From Acidobacteriota bacterium (lineage in GTDB: Bacteria; Acidobacteriota; Blastocatellia; Pyrinomonadales; Pyrinomonadaceae), in assembly GCA_003223025.1 (NCBI GenBank), contig QHXR01000006.1, forward strand, positions 142,862 through 206,861: DNA of 64,000 nucleotides, given 5' to 3'. Shown here piece after piece: positions 34,291 to 43,667 of the stretch. The notes under the pieces were generated by a model, which was not told the origin of the DNA, made no database searches, and saw only the letters and a program-made list of their open reading frames with translations. Made by a program: the position numbers and the translations under genes. Within the stretch, counting starts at the first letter, position 1. Every line of letters begins with the position of its first letter.

Positions 34291-34542
34291 ATGATCGAAA
34301 TTATCGGCTGGGCGAGTTCCCTCATTCTACTCGCGACACTTATCAAGCAGGTCTACAAGCAGTGGAAGGATGGTACGAGCGAGGGGATCTCGAAGTGGCT
34401 CTTCATCGGTCAGCTCGCGGCGTCGATCGGATTTACGACCTACAGCTATTTGGTCGGAAGTTGGGTGTTCATGGTGACGAATGCTCTGCTGACGATCAAC
34501 AACATCATCGGCATCTTCCTGTACTTCTATTTCAAACGCTGA
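34291..34542 (+). CDS. SemiSWEET-type sugar transporter
   Basis: The 83-residue protein has three predicted helices: IIGWASSLILLATLIKQVY, WLFIGQLAASIGFTTYSYLV and VTNALLTINNIIGIFLYFYF. The loop KQVYKQWKDGTSEGIS after helix 1 matches the PQ-loop region of SemiSWEETs, and the Asn in helix 3 fits the sugar-contact position. These half-transporters dimerise in the inner membrane to pass sugars such as sucrose. It starts three bases after the aminotransferase stop, so it is in the same operon. Confidence 0.9.
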   Translation: MIEIIGWASSLILLATLIKQVYKQWKDGTSEGISKWLFIGQLAASIGFTTYSYLVGSWVFMVTNALLTINNIIGIFLYFYFKR

Positions 34543-34595
34543 TTAACGGCGAACACCAACTGAAATCAGGAGCTAGCCTTTTGAATTTCACCATA

Positions 34596-34628
34596 TAAAA
34601 AAATAACCGCCGGCTTTCGCAGGCGGTT
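34596..34628 (-). terminator. Rho-independent terminator for the gene at 34662-35792
   Basis: aaccgcc (34605-34611) pairs with ggcggtt (34622-34628). Read on the minus strand the stem is followed by attttttta, the expected T tract. It lies 34 bases after the minus-strand stop. Confidence 0.75.
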
Positions 34629-34661
34629 TGAGATTGTGAACTACTTTGATCGCACAGTGAA

Positions 34662-35792
34662 TCATCTGATCTGAGTCTCGTAGGATGTCTTAACTCGAAG
34701 CTGCTGATTCGGATGCAGGTTGATGTGCTTTCCGCGTTCGATGATCACGGCTCCGACACCGAATGCGGCTCCGACTCCGGCTCCGACGGCTGCTCCGACC
34801 GGTCCGCCCGCGACCGCTCCGATCCCGGCTCCGGCTCCGGTTGTGACGGCGACTTTCGCTACATCGGGTTTAAGCGTGCTCTTGCCGACCGCCGTCCCTT
34901 CCGTATCGACTCGCTTGACGTTGTCGCCTTTGACCGGAAGTACTTCGGTCATGATCGCGTCGAAGTTACTCCAACGGACCTCCGAGATGATGATCTTGTC
35001 GAATGACAGCAGCATCGCCGATCGTTTTTTGATACGGCCCGGCTTTTGGATCTTGTCGATGCGGCCTTCGATCATCGCTCCGACGATCTCTTGGGGAGCC
35101 ACAACCTTCGCGGTGAATTTATCGCCCTCGCGATTACGCTGGGTATCGAGCGGCTGCTGAAGCTCGAGGATGAGTTCGGTGTCGCGCGGAATGATGATCA
35201 CCGGATCTTCTGCGTTTCGCTGATAACTCGCTTGCTGAACTACACCGTTCGGAACAGTCGCAATATCCGCCGGTTCGGTCTGAGTCGGCTGCGCAGTTGT
35301 CGGCTGTTGAGTCGACGGCGTTTGTACATTGATCGCTTCGACGGGTGTCACTGCGACGGTCTCGGCCGGAGTCGTGGAAGCCGGGATCGAAGTCTCGGTC
35401 GCCGGAGGCGTCGCCGCGATCTCGGTAGATCCCCGAACTTTTAGACCGGTCGGCACGGCCGAGTCGAATGAAAGTTTATCGAATCCGGTTCCGTATCCCG
35501 ACTCAAATCCTTGCTTGTAGCCATCCTTGTAGTCTTCGATTGACCCGTAGTCTTTGTTATATGCGCGGTTCGCCTCGAGGTATTCTTCGTGATGAGAAAA
35601 ATCTTTTGTCGAATTATCGATCACGTCGCGATAACCGGCCATGTATCCATCCGAGTAACCTGTTCGGTATCCACGCTGGAGCGCGGCGGTGATCTCCCGA
35701 GCCGTCGTTGTGTGTAGAGGAATTGCAAGGAACGCTACCAGAGAAAGAGAGAAACTCAGGGCGATTGCTAATAGACTTCGAGTCACCTTCAT
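34662..35792 (-). CDS. Exported glycine-zipper protein of unknown function
   Basis: The 376-residue protein has a signal peptide (LLAIALSFSLSLVAFLAI) and AGGAGA five bases before its ATG. The N-terminal 100 residues contain repeated Tyr-Gly motifs (GYRTGYSDGYMAGYRD, DYKDGYKQGFESGYGTGF). A Thr/Pro-rich linker follows to about residue 195. The next 120 residues form a beta-rich domain (IPRDTELILELQQPLDTQ, GAMIEGRIDKIQKPGRI) similar to those in conjugation or outer-membrane barrel-associated proteins. The C-terminus has a glycine zipper (GAGIGAVAGGPVGAAVGAG) that can insert in or span membranes. I do not recognise a named family; envelope location is likely. Confidence 0.75.
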   Translation of the reverse strand: MKVTRSLLAIALSFSLSLVAFLAIPLHTTTAREITAALQRGYRTGYSDGYMAGYRDVIDNSTKDFSHHEEYLEANRAYNKDYGSIEDYKDGYKQGFESGYGTGFDKLSFDSAVPTGLKVRGSTEIAATPPATETSIPASTTPAETVAVTPVEAINVQTPSTQQPTTAQPTQTEPADIATVPNGVVQQASYQRNAEDPVIIIPRDTELILELQQPLDTQRNREGDKFTAKVVAPQEIVGAMIEGRIDKIQKPGRIKKRSAMLLSFDKIIISEVRWSNFDAIMTEVLPVKGDNVKRVDTEGTAVGKSTLKPDVAKVAVTTGAGAGIGAVAGGPVGAAVGAGVGAAFGVGAVIIERGKHINLHPNQQLRVKTSYETQIR

Positions 35793-35970
35793 ATTGTCTC
35801 CTAGTGAATTTTTCAGCGATTATGTGAGCAAGAAATGAGTCCGCTAGTTTTATACACCAGCGCTTAAGAAATTACAAGATATTTATACGCATGCTTAAGC
35901 GAATCTTCCGAAAGGCAGCAATAATCGGAACGACGTGAATCTCGGAGGGCTTTAGATTCGGCTTTGGAGA

Positions 35971-36011
35971 ACAAAAAATGGGTCAACGGACAGGCACATG
36001 TCCATTGACCC
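35971..36011 (-). terminator. Rho-independent terminator for the gene at 36041-38698
   Basis: gggtcaa (35980-35986) and the following bases pair with ttgaccc (36005-36011), extended by gga/tcc pairs. On the minus strand the stem precedes attttttg. It lies 30 bases after the stop codon. The rest of the 35793-36040 gap shows no gene. Confidence 0.8.
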
Positions 36012-36040
36012 GAGTTTGCTTTTAGGAGGAGCAAACGAAC

Positions 36041-38698
36041 TTAATAACTCTTGCGAAATAGGTACGACGCCCGGATGAAAAACGTTCGGCCATTTCTTTC
36101 GAACCCGGGTTCATGCTGGTCCGTGAACGGGCTGTAGCCGTGATAATTAAAATCATCGTTGTATCCGACGTAGAACGCAGTTCCCGGATTCGGATTCCAG
36201 CCGAATAGAAACTGTCCGCGCATATTTCGGGTCAGCGTGTCGTAATCCGCACGGAGTCGGATATAGGTGAATCGCGTGAACTGATACGTCGAACGCAGTG
36301 AAAAAATATTCGTGTCGAACGCCTTTCCGTTGTTGTCGTTTCTGATGAGCTTGCTCTTTGTGTAGTCGAGCGAGACGCGCAGCGGCTCGATCGGTTTGTA
36401 TTCTCCGCCGAGGTTCAGATCAAACTGCCAGCCGCGGCCCGGATCCAACGCCGGTGCAAACGGAAACGAAGCGGGGCCCGGAACATCCGGATTCGCCTGA
36501 TGCGCGTAGAGCTGCTGGATGTACTGATTGTATTCCGGACTCTCGAGATAATTTCGAAACGCCTGACTCGTGCGCGGATATCGATTGCCGGCGCCGAAGT
36601 CGTAGTCGAACGCATTGATGATCGATCCGACAAACCCGTACGTCGAGAGCTTTTTATTCACCGTCTTATTGAAGTTCAAACTGAAATACGGCTGATACGC
36701 CGATCGAGTTGGAGCACCATAAAATCCTCCGGGCTGAGATAGCACCGGATCACGTCTCGCTCCGAATTCTTCTTCGTAGATCTTCTCGAAGACCATGCCG
36801 ACTTCCGTGTAAACGAACAGATTTCCCTGCAGCGTGAAGTTGAAGTTATTTCCGATCAAGCCTTCCTGGATCCGTCCTTTCCAATCAACAGCGTAACGCC
36901 CGAACTGCGTCCAGCTCGCTCGGATCAGCTTCGCTTTTGCATCTGATTTGGTGCTAAACCGATTCGCAAAAAAGAAAGAATTTGTATTTGTACGCTTTGT
37001 AAAACCGGCGTCCGCACGATAATCCTTCGAGCGCCCGATCGCCTCGAACGTCCAACCATGCAAATCGGTCGTGTGATCCAGATTGACGTAATATCCGAGG
37101 CCGTTCCCGGTCCGATATTCCGAACGGTTGATATCCGGATTGTAGAACCACTTTCGCGAATGCGTTCCCAAAGCCTGGAATGTCAGAGTCGTCTGCGGAT
37201 TGATCTTTACCTTGCCGTCGAAGCCGCCGACGAAATTTCGATTCTGCGGAAATATGCGTGCGGTGCCGAAGAAGCCGATACTATTTTCTTTACCGATATC
37301 GCGTTTCAGTCGGAGCACTGAAAAGAAAGCGTTCTCGTCGACAAACGGATCGATGCGACGCGCGATTATCGGATCGCCGCGCTCATCTTCGGAATAATTT
37401 CCCGGTGCGTTGTCGGATGCGACGAGAAATCCGTACGTGTTCTTTCCGGTCTTCCCCGTCAGCTTCGCGGCAAAGTCCGGATCGACGATCGTTCGCGAAT
37501 AAAAGGGCTGAAGTGCCGAGTCGAAGATCTCTTTTCCTTCGAGAAAGAATGGCCGTTTCTCTTGAAAAAATATCGGGAACCGTTGATTCGCCGTAACGAC
37601 CGCTGCGTCGGCTTCGATCTCCGCGTAGTCAGGATTGATCGCGGCATCGAGCGTGACGTTCGGATTCAACGTGTATTTCAAATTCACACCGAGGTCCTGC
37701 TTGATCGGGTCGTTGATAAATTTTCCGGGATCCTGAAGCCCTACCGGATTGAAGATCGGATCGTAACCAAGAGCGTTCGCAGTCGAGATCGGAATCGTCC
37801 GCTTTCGAAGTCCTGTTTCCGAAACCGTGATGCTCGGCACCACTTCCAAAGTGCGTTCGTACTTTATTCCGTCGAGGCCGCTGATCTTGCCGTGCTTGAT
37901 CAAAAAACCCGAGACGTTTCGATCGTCCGGAAGCCATTGATCGAACTCGTCATTGAAGCGGTCGATGTTGCGAGCCGCGTTGAATCCCCAAAGCTTTCCT
38001 TTTCCGGCCGAGTATCGAAGCGACTTGAACGGGATTTTTACTTCGACTGACCAGCCCCATTCTTCGATGACTCCTTTCGATTCCATCACGATGTCGACCG
38101 AGAAATCCGCTCCGATGCCTTCGGTATAAATCCCGTCCTGCTGGATGCCGAATGGATTGAATCCGAGGACGTACGCACGTCGCTGATCGTTGTAAGTGTC
38201 GATCCACATGCGGACATTATCTTCGTTATAAACGTTGTCGCGCTTTGCGACGCTCGCGCGGATCTTGTCTTTTTCGTCCCAGCATTTGAAAGCGACGTAG
38301 AGATTTTTTTCGTCATACATCATCAAAACCTCCGTTGGTTTCGATGGTGAAATATTGTCTCCCGGAGACGTTTGATAGAAGTCCTTGAACAGAGCCGCCG
38401 TCTTCCACATTTCCTCGTCGGGTCTGCCGTCGATCGTGATACCGACCGGATTGATCTTTGGAATATTTACAGGGCGAGCTTTCTCGGCCGGGATCTCGAC
38501 TCTCGAGTTCTTTGTGAGCGTCGCCTTGGCACCGGTTTCGATAGCCGCACCGCTCGTCGGCGATGGACTCGAAGTCGACGTTACCTCGGCCGGCGAACTC
38601 AACGTCGGACTTGGACCTGAGATCGAACCTGAGTTCGTTTGGGCATGAATGGATACCGCCAAAAAGTACAAAGCGATAACCGCAAAAAACTTTCGCAT
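36041..38698 (-). CDS. Outer-membrane protein with CBM9-like domain and DUF5916 barrel
   Basis: The 885-residue protein has a signal peptide (FFAVIALYFLAVSIHAQ), a Ser/Pro/Thr linker, and then a carbohydrate-binding family 9-like domain from about residue 75 (ITIDGRPDEEMWKTAALFKDF, LYVAFKCWDEKD, DEDN-like motif in VYNEDNVRMWIDTYNDQR). The remaining 600 residues are DUF5916, rich in alternating aromatic beta strands (QRFPIFFQEKRPFFLEGKEIFD, LFGWNPNPGTAFYVGYND) and ending in a C-terminal aromatic residue (FRKSY), as outer-membrane beta-barrels do. Members are widespread in Acidobacteriota and Bacteroidota; function unknown, perhaps glycan binding or uptake. It has its own terminator. Confidence 0.88.
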   Translation of the reverse strand: MRKFFAVIALYFLAVSIHAQTNSGSISGPSPTLSSPAEVTSTSSPSPTSGAAIETGAKATLTKNSRVEIPAEKARPVNIPKINPVGITIDGRPDEEMWKTAALFKDFYQTSPGDNISPSKPTEVLMMYDEKNLYVAFKCWDEKDKIRASVAKRDNVYNEDNVRMWIDTYNDQRRAYVLGFNPFGIQQDGIYTEGIGADFSVDIVMESKGVIEEWGWSVEVKIPFKSLRYSAGKGKLWGFNAARNIDRFNDEFDQWLPDDRNVSGFLIKHGKISGLDGIKYERTLEVVPSITVSETGLRKRTIPISTANALGYDPIFNPVGLQDPGKFINDPIKQDLGVNLKYTLNPNVTLDAAINPDYAEIEADAAVVTANQRFPIFFQEKRPFFLEGKEIFDSALQPFYSRTIVDPDFAAKLTGKTGKNTYGFLVASDNAPGNYSEDERGDPIIARRIDPFVDENAFFSVLRLKRDIGKENSIGFFGTARIFPQNRNFVGGFDGKVKINPQTTLTFQALGTHSRKWFYNPDINRSEYRTGNGLGYYVNLDHTTDLHGWTFEAIGRSKDYRADAGFTKRTNTNSFFFANRFSTKSDAKAKLIRASWTQFGRYAVDWKGRIQEGLIGNNFNFTLQGNLFVYTEVGMVFEKIYEEEFGARRDPVLSQPGGFYGAPTRSAYQPYFSLNFNKTVNKKLSTYGFVGSIINAFDYDFGAGNRYPRTSQAFRNYLESPEYNQYIQQLYAHQANPDVPGPASFPFAPALDPGRGWQFDLNLGGEYKPIEPLRVSLDYTKSKLIRNDNNGKAFDTNIFSLRSTYQFTRFTYIRLRADYDTLTRNMRGQFLFGWNPNPGTAFYVGYNDDFNYHGYSPFTDQHEPGFERNGRTFFIRASYLFRKSY

Positions 38699-38784
38699 GA
38701 TTTAAATCGGATATGAAAACAGCTTGGGACGGAATTAACTCACTGACCAAAACGCTCAAACAGTCAGAAAGGTTTCAAAATAAA

Positions 38785-38804
38785 ACGTCCGGGAAGCCGG
38801 ACGT
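38785..38804 (-). terminator. Rho-independent terminator for the DUF4097 gene
   Basis: acgtccgg (38785-38792) pairs with ccggacgt (38797-38804), loop gaag. On the minus strand it is followed by tttatttt. It lies nine bases after the stop codon. Confidence 0.85.
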
Positions 38805-38812
38805 GGACATTT

Positions 38813-40744
38813 TCAGTTAGAAGTCACTTCTGCTGCGCTGCGGACCACTAGCTTGCCTTCGTCGAAATTGAAATTGAATCGGGAACCGCCTCTTCCGAGC
38901 CGCCACGTGTGCTCGTCTTCCTGAATCACATCGACTCCTTCGCCTTCGACCTCGGTGTTCGAGACGAAGCTCGCGTTCGAATTCGCGGGGAGAGTCAAAG
39001 TAACTGTTCCATCTGTCGCTTTTGCCGAGAGAGTCTTGAAGTCGCCTTCGAGGAACACATCCCCGCAAGCGGTCTGCGAATCAAAATCTCCCTTGAAGCC
39101 GATCACTCGGACGCGGCCTTTGTCCGCCGTAAGATTGAGATGTCCATCGACGTCGCGCACATTGATCGACTCATCATCGCCAGTTAACTGGATATCTCCG
39201 GAAACGCCATCGAGTCTGATCTCGCCATCCGTTATGATCTTGAGATTCGATTTTCTCGGCACATAAACCTCGACGCGGACAGTCTCAGTCGGCAACTGAA
39301 ACGTTGGAGCGGGTTCCGGAATGCTTCCCATGTTGTTGATGATTTTCAGCGTGACAGTCGAATCCTTTACGTCTTCAGTAACGGTCGCCGGCAGACCATG
39401 ACGGCCCGCAAGCTCGGTTACGACATACTGGACCTCGGATCTGTCCCAACCTCGAACTCCGATCGAGCATCCCTTTGCTTCGATATTCACTTTCGGCGTG
39501 CCTTTTACCGGGATCGTGTTTCGTTTTTTTTCGACGGATGGGACGCCGGGAAACCAGACCGCATTGCGAGCCTTGTTCAAGGCCACCTGTCGATCCTTTA
39601 GATCAATCTTCAACTTTGTCTCGATGTTCATTCCCTCGATATTGACCTTCACATTTTCAAGGTTCGCCATCTGTTCGATCTTCAGATTTTCCAATTGCGG
39701 CCCGATCGCTTCGATCTGTTTCTGCGCATCTTTCATCGACTGTGCGGTCACCCGGTTCGACTCACGCATCGCACGTGCGACTTCTCTGTTCGCCTGCCTG
39801 TTGATCTTCTCGGATTCAATCGCGCTCATGCCGTTGTCGTTGTTGTCGTCATCATCCCAGTCCTCATCGGTCTTCTTATCCTGAAGAAGATTTGTCGCGG
39901 GACTCGGAGTTCTGCCGTCGTTCTTGCGTCCGATCGACAAACGCCCGTTCACACTATTGAGCTTGATCAGGGCTTCTCCGGTACCGATCCTTCCGCGCAG
40001 ATCGCGACCGACGTACTGCCCCTTCCTGACCGGCAGTCCAAAGTCGTTCGTAATGTTTCCGTTAAGCGAATTAGCCTTGACCGTCGCGTTCACGTCAGAA
40101 GGGATCATCAGGCTCACTTGTCCGTTGACGGTATTTAGATCGATGCGACTCGCGCCTTCGACGCGATCGAAATCCGCAGTGACAGTACCGTTGACGGTCG
40201 AGAGATTCGCAGCCCCCCGCAAGTTCGTGGCCGTTACATTTCCGTTGACCGCCGAGATCTTTGTGATGTTCGTGAAGTTCGAAACTGTCGCCGATCCGTT
40301 CACGGTCTCGATCTCATTTAGAACCGCCGCTCGCGGCACCCAGAGCTTGAAATCGACTTCGAGCTTACGACTACGATTCTCATTCCGTTTGTCATTCCAT
40401 TTCCAACTCTTGTACTCGGCCTCGACGTGGAATGAATCCGCCGTCGCATCAACTTTGATGTCGACGTCTGCGAGCGATTCCTTGCTATCCGCAGTCTTCG
40501 TCGCTTCAAGCTTGACCTCATCACGATCCCACGCTTCGATCGTGATCGAACCGTTCACGTTCGAGACACTTACATTGCCGTTCTTCGAAAGCGGGTACGA
40601 CTTCTCGAACTTTTCGATCTCGTCCGTCAAAACCGCTTCGGCTTTGACCGGCGCAGTCGCGGCATTTTGCGCCTGATTTACAGCATGTTCACCGTTCGAC
40701 GAAAACAGAAGTCCGGCAAAAAATATTGAATATAACCAACTCAT
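38813..40744 (-). CDS. Exported DUF4097-type beta-helix protein
   Basis: The 643-residue protein starts with a signal peptide (LYSIFFAGLLFSSNG) and AAGGAGA six bases upstream. Beta-solenoid repeats of the form VNGSATVSNFTNITKI, VNGNVTATNLRGAANLSTVNG, LNTVNGQVSLMIP and LNGNITNDF run to about residue 265, and again near the C-terminus (LDGVSGDIQLTGDDESINV). Between them is an Arg/Asn-rich helical stretch with likely coiled coil (KINRQANREVARAMRES, TAQSMKDAQKQIEAI). DUF4097 proteins are often linked to anti-sigma or surface adhesion roles; no partner gene is visible here. Function unknown, envelope location likely. Confidence 0.85.
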   Translation of the reverse strand: MSWLYSIFFAGLLFSSNGEHAVNQAQNAATAPVKAEAVLTDEIEKFEKSYPLSKNGNVSVSNVNGSITIEAWDRDEVKLEATKTADSKESLADVDIKVDATADSFHVEAEYKSWKWNDKRNENRSRKLEVDFKLWVPRAAVLNEIETVNGSATVSNFTNITKISAVNGNVTATNLRGAANLSTVNGTVTADFDRVEGASRIDLNTVNGQVSLMIPSDVNATVKANSLNGNITNDFGLPVRKGQYVGRDLRGRIGTGEALIKLNSVNGRLSIGRKNDGRTPSPATNLLQDKKTDEDWDDDDNNDNGMSAIESEKINRQANREVARAMRESNRVTAQSMKDAQKQIEAIGPQLENLKIEQMANLENVKVNIEGMNIETKLKIDLKDRQVALNKARNAVWFPGVPSVEKKRNTIPVKGTPKVNIEAKGCSIGVRGWDRSEVQYVVTELAGRHGLPATVTEDVKDSTVTLKIINNMGSIPEPAPTFQLPTETVRVEVYVPRKSNLKIITDGEIRLDGVSGDIQLTGDDESINVRDVDGHLNLTADKGRVRVIGFKGDFDSQTACGDVFLEGDFKTLSAKATDGTVTLTLPANSNASFVSNTEVEGEGVDVIQEDEHTWRLGRGGSRFNFNFDEGKLVVRSAAEVTSN

Positions 40745-41141
40745 AAGTGCTTCTCCTTAACAGCGATGTGCGTGGGGTGCGTCCTATCTACATCTAATAC
40801 ACCGCGTTAAAGCGCTTCATGACATTTTTTTTCGACTTTTCTTGTGACAGCCGACGAACTCTGATATCGATTCATGCGAGACGAGTTCAGCGATATAGCA
40901 TCTAGAAAATAGCAACACGAAACGTGCTCGCTGGCATCCTTCTTAAGCCGGCTTTCACAGTTTGATGCAAATGAGCCGGGGGAGATTGCAAATTGTGACG
41001 AAACGAGTGTAAATGGGACCAGAACGCATGGATTTATCTGTTGAAATTTACCCAACCACCCGCAAGTTCAGCAGTTTTACATATATCAGGCCATTTGATA
41101 ACCTCTAGAGTTTAATTGGCGAGGGCGCCTGCGGAGAAGTA
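40745..41141. other. Divergent intergenic region without recognisable gene
   Basis: This 397-base spacer separates two divergent genes and should hold both promoters. It is less GC-rich than its surroundings. No convincing coding frame, RNA gene or strong hairpin was seen; GGAG six bases before 41142 is the ribosome binding site of the PHP gene. Confidence 0.5.
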
Positions 41142-42371
41142 ATGAATCTTAAAAACACACGACTGCACATTTTGCGCGAAGCGGCTGATCTTACCGCAAC
41201 TGCAAAGACCGGCGTGTCTCTTCATTGCCATACCGAGCACTCGAGGGAGATGCTCGACTTCGTCCCACACTACGCCGAGAAGCTTCCAATTATTTCAACG
41301 TTCTGGCGAAAAGAGCAGGTCAAGTATCTCGAAAAGGAAGGTAGGGCGATCGATTTCTCGACGTCGTACTGGTCGCCGCCTTTGACTGCGCAGAATGTCT
41401 ATGACATCGAGAAGGCTCAGATAAATTCGACGGGACTCGCGGCGATCGTTTCTATTACAGATCACGACAGCATCGACGGAACGGTTCACGTAAACGCAAA
41501 AGCCGAAGCGTCGCGGGCGCCGATCTCGCTCGAGTGGACTGTGCCGTTCGACTACGGCTTCTTTCATGTCGGCGTTCACAATCTTCCGAAAGATAGGGCG
41601 GTCGAGATCACAAAAGCGCTGCTCGACGTGACGTTCGTTAAAGAAAATCACACCGACGCGAAACTCACAGAAGTGTTCGCGATGTTGAATGACTTGCCGG
41701 AAGTTTTGGTGATCCTCAATCATCCGCTGTGGGATATCGAGATCGTCGGCAAGGAACGCCACGAGGCTCTGTTGAAGGAGTTCGTGAAACGACACGGGCG
41801 CTGGATCCACGCATTCGAGATCAACGGATTCAGATCTTGGTCCGAAAACAAAGCCGTGATCGAGATGGCGGAGGCTCTGGGCATACCGATCGCGACCGGC
41901 GGAGATCGCCACGGCTGTAAGCCGAACACGGTGATCAATCTTACGAACGCCGACACGTTTGAAGAATTTGTAAACGAGATCCGCGTTGAGAAGCGGAGCG
42001 AGGTGGTTCTCATGCCCGAGTATGAGCAGCCGCTCCACTCGCGGCAGCTCCAGTCGTTCTCCGAGATCCTCAGCCACTATCCCGATTTTGTGGACGGCAG
42101 ACAGCGTTGGTTCGATCGCGTATTTTTCGACACGGGTGATGGCAATGGTGTACGGAACCTGGCATCGCACGGCTGGAAGCTAGGCGGACCGAAATGGCTT
42201 CGTGCCGCGATATGGACCCTTGGTTTTCTTGGTAGCCCGAAGATGCGTCCCTTCTTCCGAATAGCACGAAAGAAACAGGATCGTGTCCCGCGCGATGTTG
42301 CGAAAACGAAGTTCGAGATCCCGGATCTGGAAGAAATCTCGCGCACTATCCCGCAGGAAAGCGCTTCGTAA
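41142..42371 (+). CDS. PHP-domain metal-dependent phosphoesterase
   Basis: The 409-residue protein shows the PHP metal-ligand series: SLHCHTEHSREMLDFV (HxH near residue 29), SITDHDSIDG (TDHD), ILNHPLWDIEI (NHP) and TGGDRHGCKPNT (GGDRH). The PHP fold in stand-alone form hydrolyses phosphoesters using three metal ions, in the cytoplasm. The region after residue 320 is rich in Trp and basic residues and has no assignment. It leads a plus-strand run with two glycosyltransferases, so a role in processing a nucleotide sugar or a glycolipid phosphate is possible. A terminator follows immediately. Confidence 0.88.
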   Translation: MNLKNTRLHILREAADLTATAKTGVSLHCHTEHSREMLDFVPHYAEKLPIISTFWRKEQVKYLEKEGRAIDFSTSYWSPPLTAQNVYDIEKAQINSTGLAAIVSITDHDSIDGTVHVNAKAEASRAPISLEWTVPFDYGFFHVGVHNLPKDRAVEITKALLDVTFVKENHTDAKLTEVFAMLNDLPEVLVILNHPLWDIEIVGKERHEALLKEFVKRHGRWIHAFEINGFRSWSENKAVIEMAEALGIPIATGGDRHGCKPNTVINLTNADTFEEFVNEIRVEKRSEVVLMPEYEQPLHSRQLQSFSEILSHYPDFVDGRQRWFDRVFFDTGDGNGVRNLASHGWKLGGPKWLRAAIWTLGFLGSPKMRPFFRIARKKQDRVPRDVAKTKFEIPDLEEISRTIPQESAS

Positions 42372-42401
42372 ACGATTTTTTATAACTTTTGGATCACAAG
42401 C

Positions 42402-42426
42402 GGCGGGAGCTTTCCCGCCATTTTTT
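42402..42426 (+). terminator. Rho-independent terminator or attenuator between PHP and GT4 genes
   Basis: ggcggga (42402-42408) pairs with tcccgcc (42413-42419), loop gctt, followed by a run of six T. Only 17 bases remain before the GT4 start, too few for a separate promoter, so readthrough or attenuation must supply the downstream genes unless a promoter lies inside the PHP gene. Confidence 0.85.
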
Positions 42427-42443
42427 AGTTGCAGGTTAATTTT

Positions 42444-43667
42444 GTGGAAGAGAATTTACGCGTCGCATATTTTCCGGACTCATTTTTAGAAGTTAACGGC
42501 GTCGCGATGACGAGTAACAGGCTGGTCTCCTTCGTCAAGAAGAACGGATTGCCGTTCGTCAACGTTCATGCCGGCCCCAGGACCGAAGTCAAACAAGAAG
42601 GAAATTTCACTTCCCTCGCCCTCAAGCGATCGCCGGCTTCGTTCACGATGGACGAAGGACTTCGATACGATCCCTTTTTCCAGCGACACGCCGGCTTCGT
42701 CCGAAAGCACCTCGAAAAATTTCGCCCGGATGTAGTTCACATCACGGGTCTGAACGACGTCAGCATTCTCGGAGCGTACCTCTCGTGGAAGATGGATATC
42801 GCACTCGTCGGATCCTGGCACACGAATCTGCACGAATATGCAGCAACGCGTTTGCGAGCCCGGCTACGTTTCCTTCCCGACAAAACGGCATACGGCCTGA
42901 CAAGCTTTATCGAGCGGAAGATCCTCGACGGTGCAAAGCTTTATTACAAAATGCCGCAGCGGCTTCTCGCTCCGAATCAAGAGCTCATCGACATGTTGCG
43001 CACGGGCACCGGCCGTAAAGCGGACCTAATGATCCGCGGTGTCGACACCGAATTATACTCACCGGACAAACGGACCTCGACCGATGGAATTTTCCGATTC
43101 GGATTTGTCGGACGGCTGCGTGCCGAAAAGAATGTCCGATTGCTCGCCGAACTTGAAAAACGCCTTCTCGCTGCCGGCAAGAGCAACTTTCATTTCTTGA
43201 TCGTCGGCGAAGGCAACGAGCGGAACTATCTCAAGGAAAATATGACGACGGCTGAGCTGCCGGGATTTCTCGACGGAGAAAAACTCTCCGAAGCTTACGC
43301 GAACATGGACGTCTTCATTTTCCCCTCAGACACCGATGCATACGGCAATGTCGTACAGGAAGCGAACGCATCGGCTGTTCCTTGTATCGTCACCGACCAG
43401 GGCGGCCCGAAGTTTATCGTGCAAGAAGGCGAGACCGGATTCGTCGCGAAAAACCTGGACGACTTTGTTAAATATTCGATCGAGCTCATCGACAATCCCG
43501 AAAAGCTTGAGAGAATGAAGAAGGCATCGCTCGCGTTCGCGCTTACGCGCTCGTGGGATTCCGTTTTCGAAAACGTGTACAAAACCTACGCCGAAGCACG
43601 TGACCATCTGGCGGAAGTTCGGCGTCAGCAGAAAGCGGACGGCGTCGAAGCAGGTTCGAGAGCATGA
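42444..43667 (+). CDS. GT4 family glycosyltransferase
   Basis: Start GTG 42444 is preferred because AGG lies eight bases upstream; TTG 42429 would begin inside the terminator tail. The protein has about 407 residues. The N-terminal Rossmann domain has the family loop FPDSFLEVNGVAMTSNRLV and the HITGLNDVSILG element. The C-terminal GT-B domain shows FGFVGRLRAEKNVRLLAEL, LIVGEGNERNYL, and the nucleotide-sugar donor motif FPSDTDAYGNVVQEANASAVP (EX7E-like). It probably transfers a sugar to a lipid or polysaccharide at the cytoplasmic side of the membrane. ATGA overlap with the next gene. Confidence 0.9.
   Translation: MEENLRVAYFPDSFLEVNGVAMTSNRLVSFVKKNGLPFVNVHAGPRTEVKQEGNFTSLALKRSPASFTMDEGLRYDPFFQRHAGFVRKHLEKFRPDVVHITGLNDVSILGAYLSWKMDIALVGSWHTNLHEYAATRLRARLRFLPDKTAYGLTSFIERKILDGAKLYYKMPQRLLAPNQELIDMLRTGTGRKADLMIRGVDTELYSPDKRTSTDGIFRFGFVGRLRAEKNVRLLAELEKRLLAAGKSNFHFLIVGEGNERNYLKENMTTAELPGFLDGEKLSEAYANMDVFIFPSDTDAYGNVVQEANASAVPCIVTDQGGPKFIVQEGETGFVAKNLDDFVKYSIELIDNPEKLERMKKASLAFALTRSWDSVFENVYKTYAEARDHLAEVRRQQKADGVEAGSRA

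Noticed and set aside
40807-41055. Minus-strand frame of 82 codons in the 40745-41141 gap
   Set aside because: No ribosome binding site, no recognisable motif, and it occupies the region needed for two divergent promoters.
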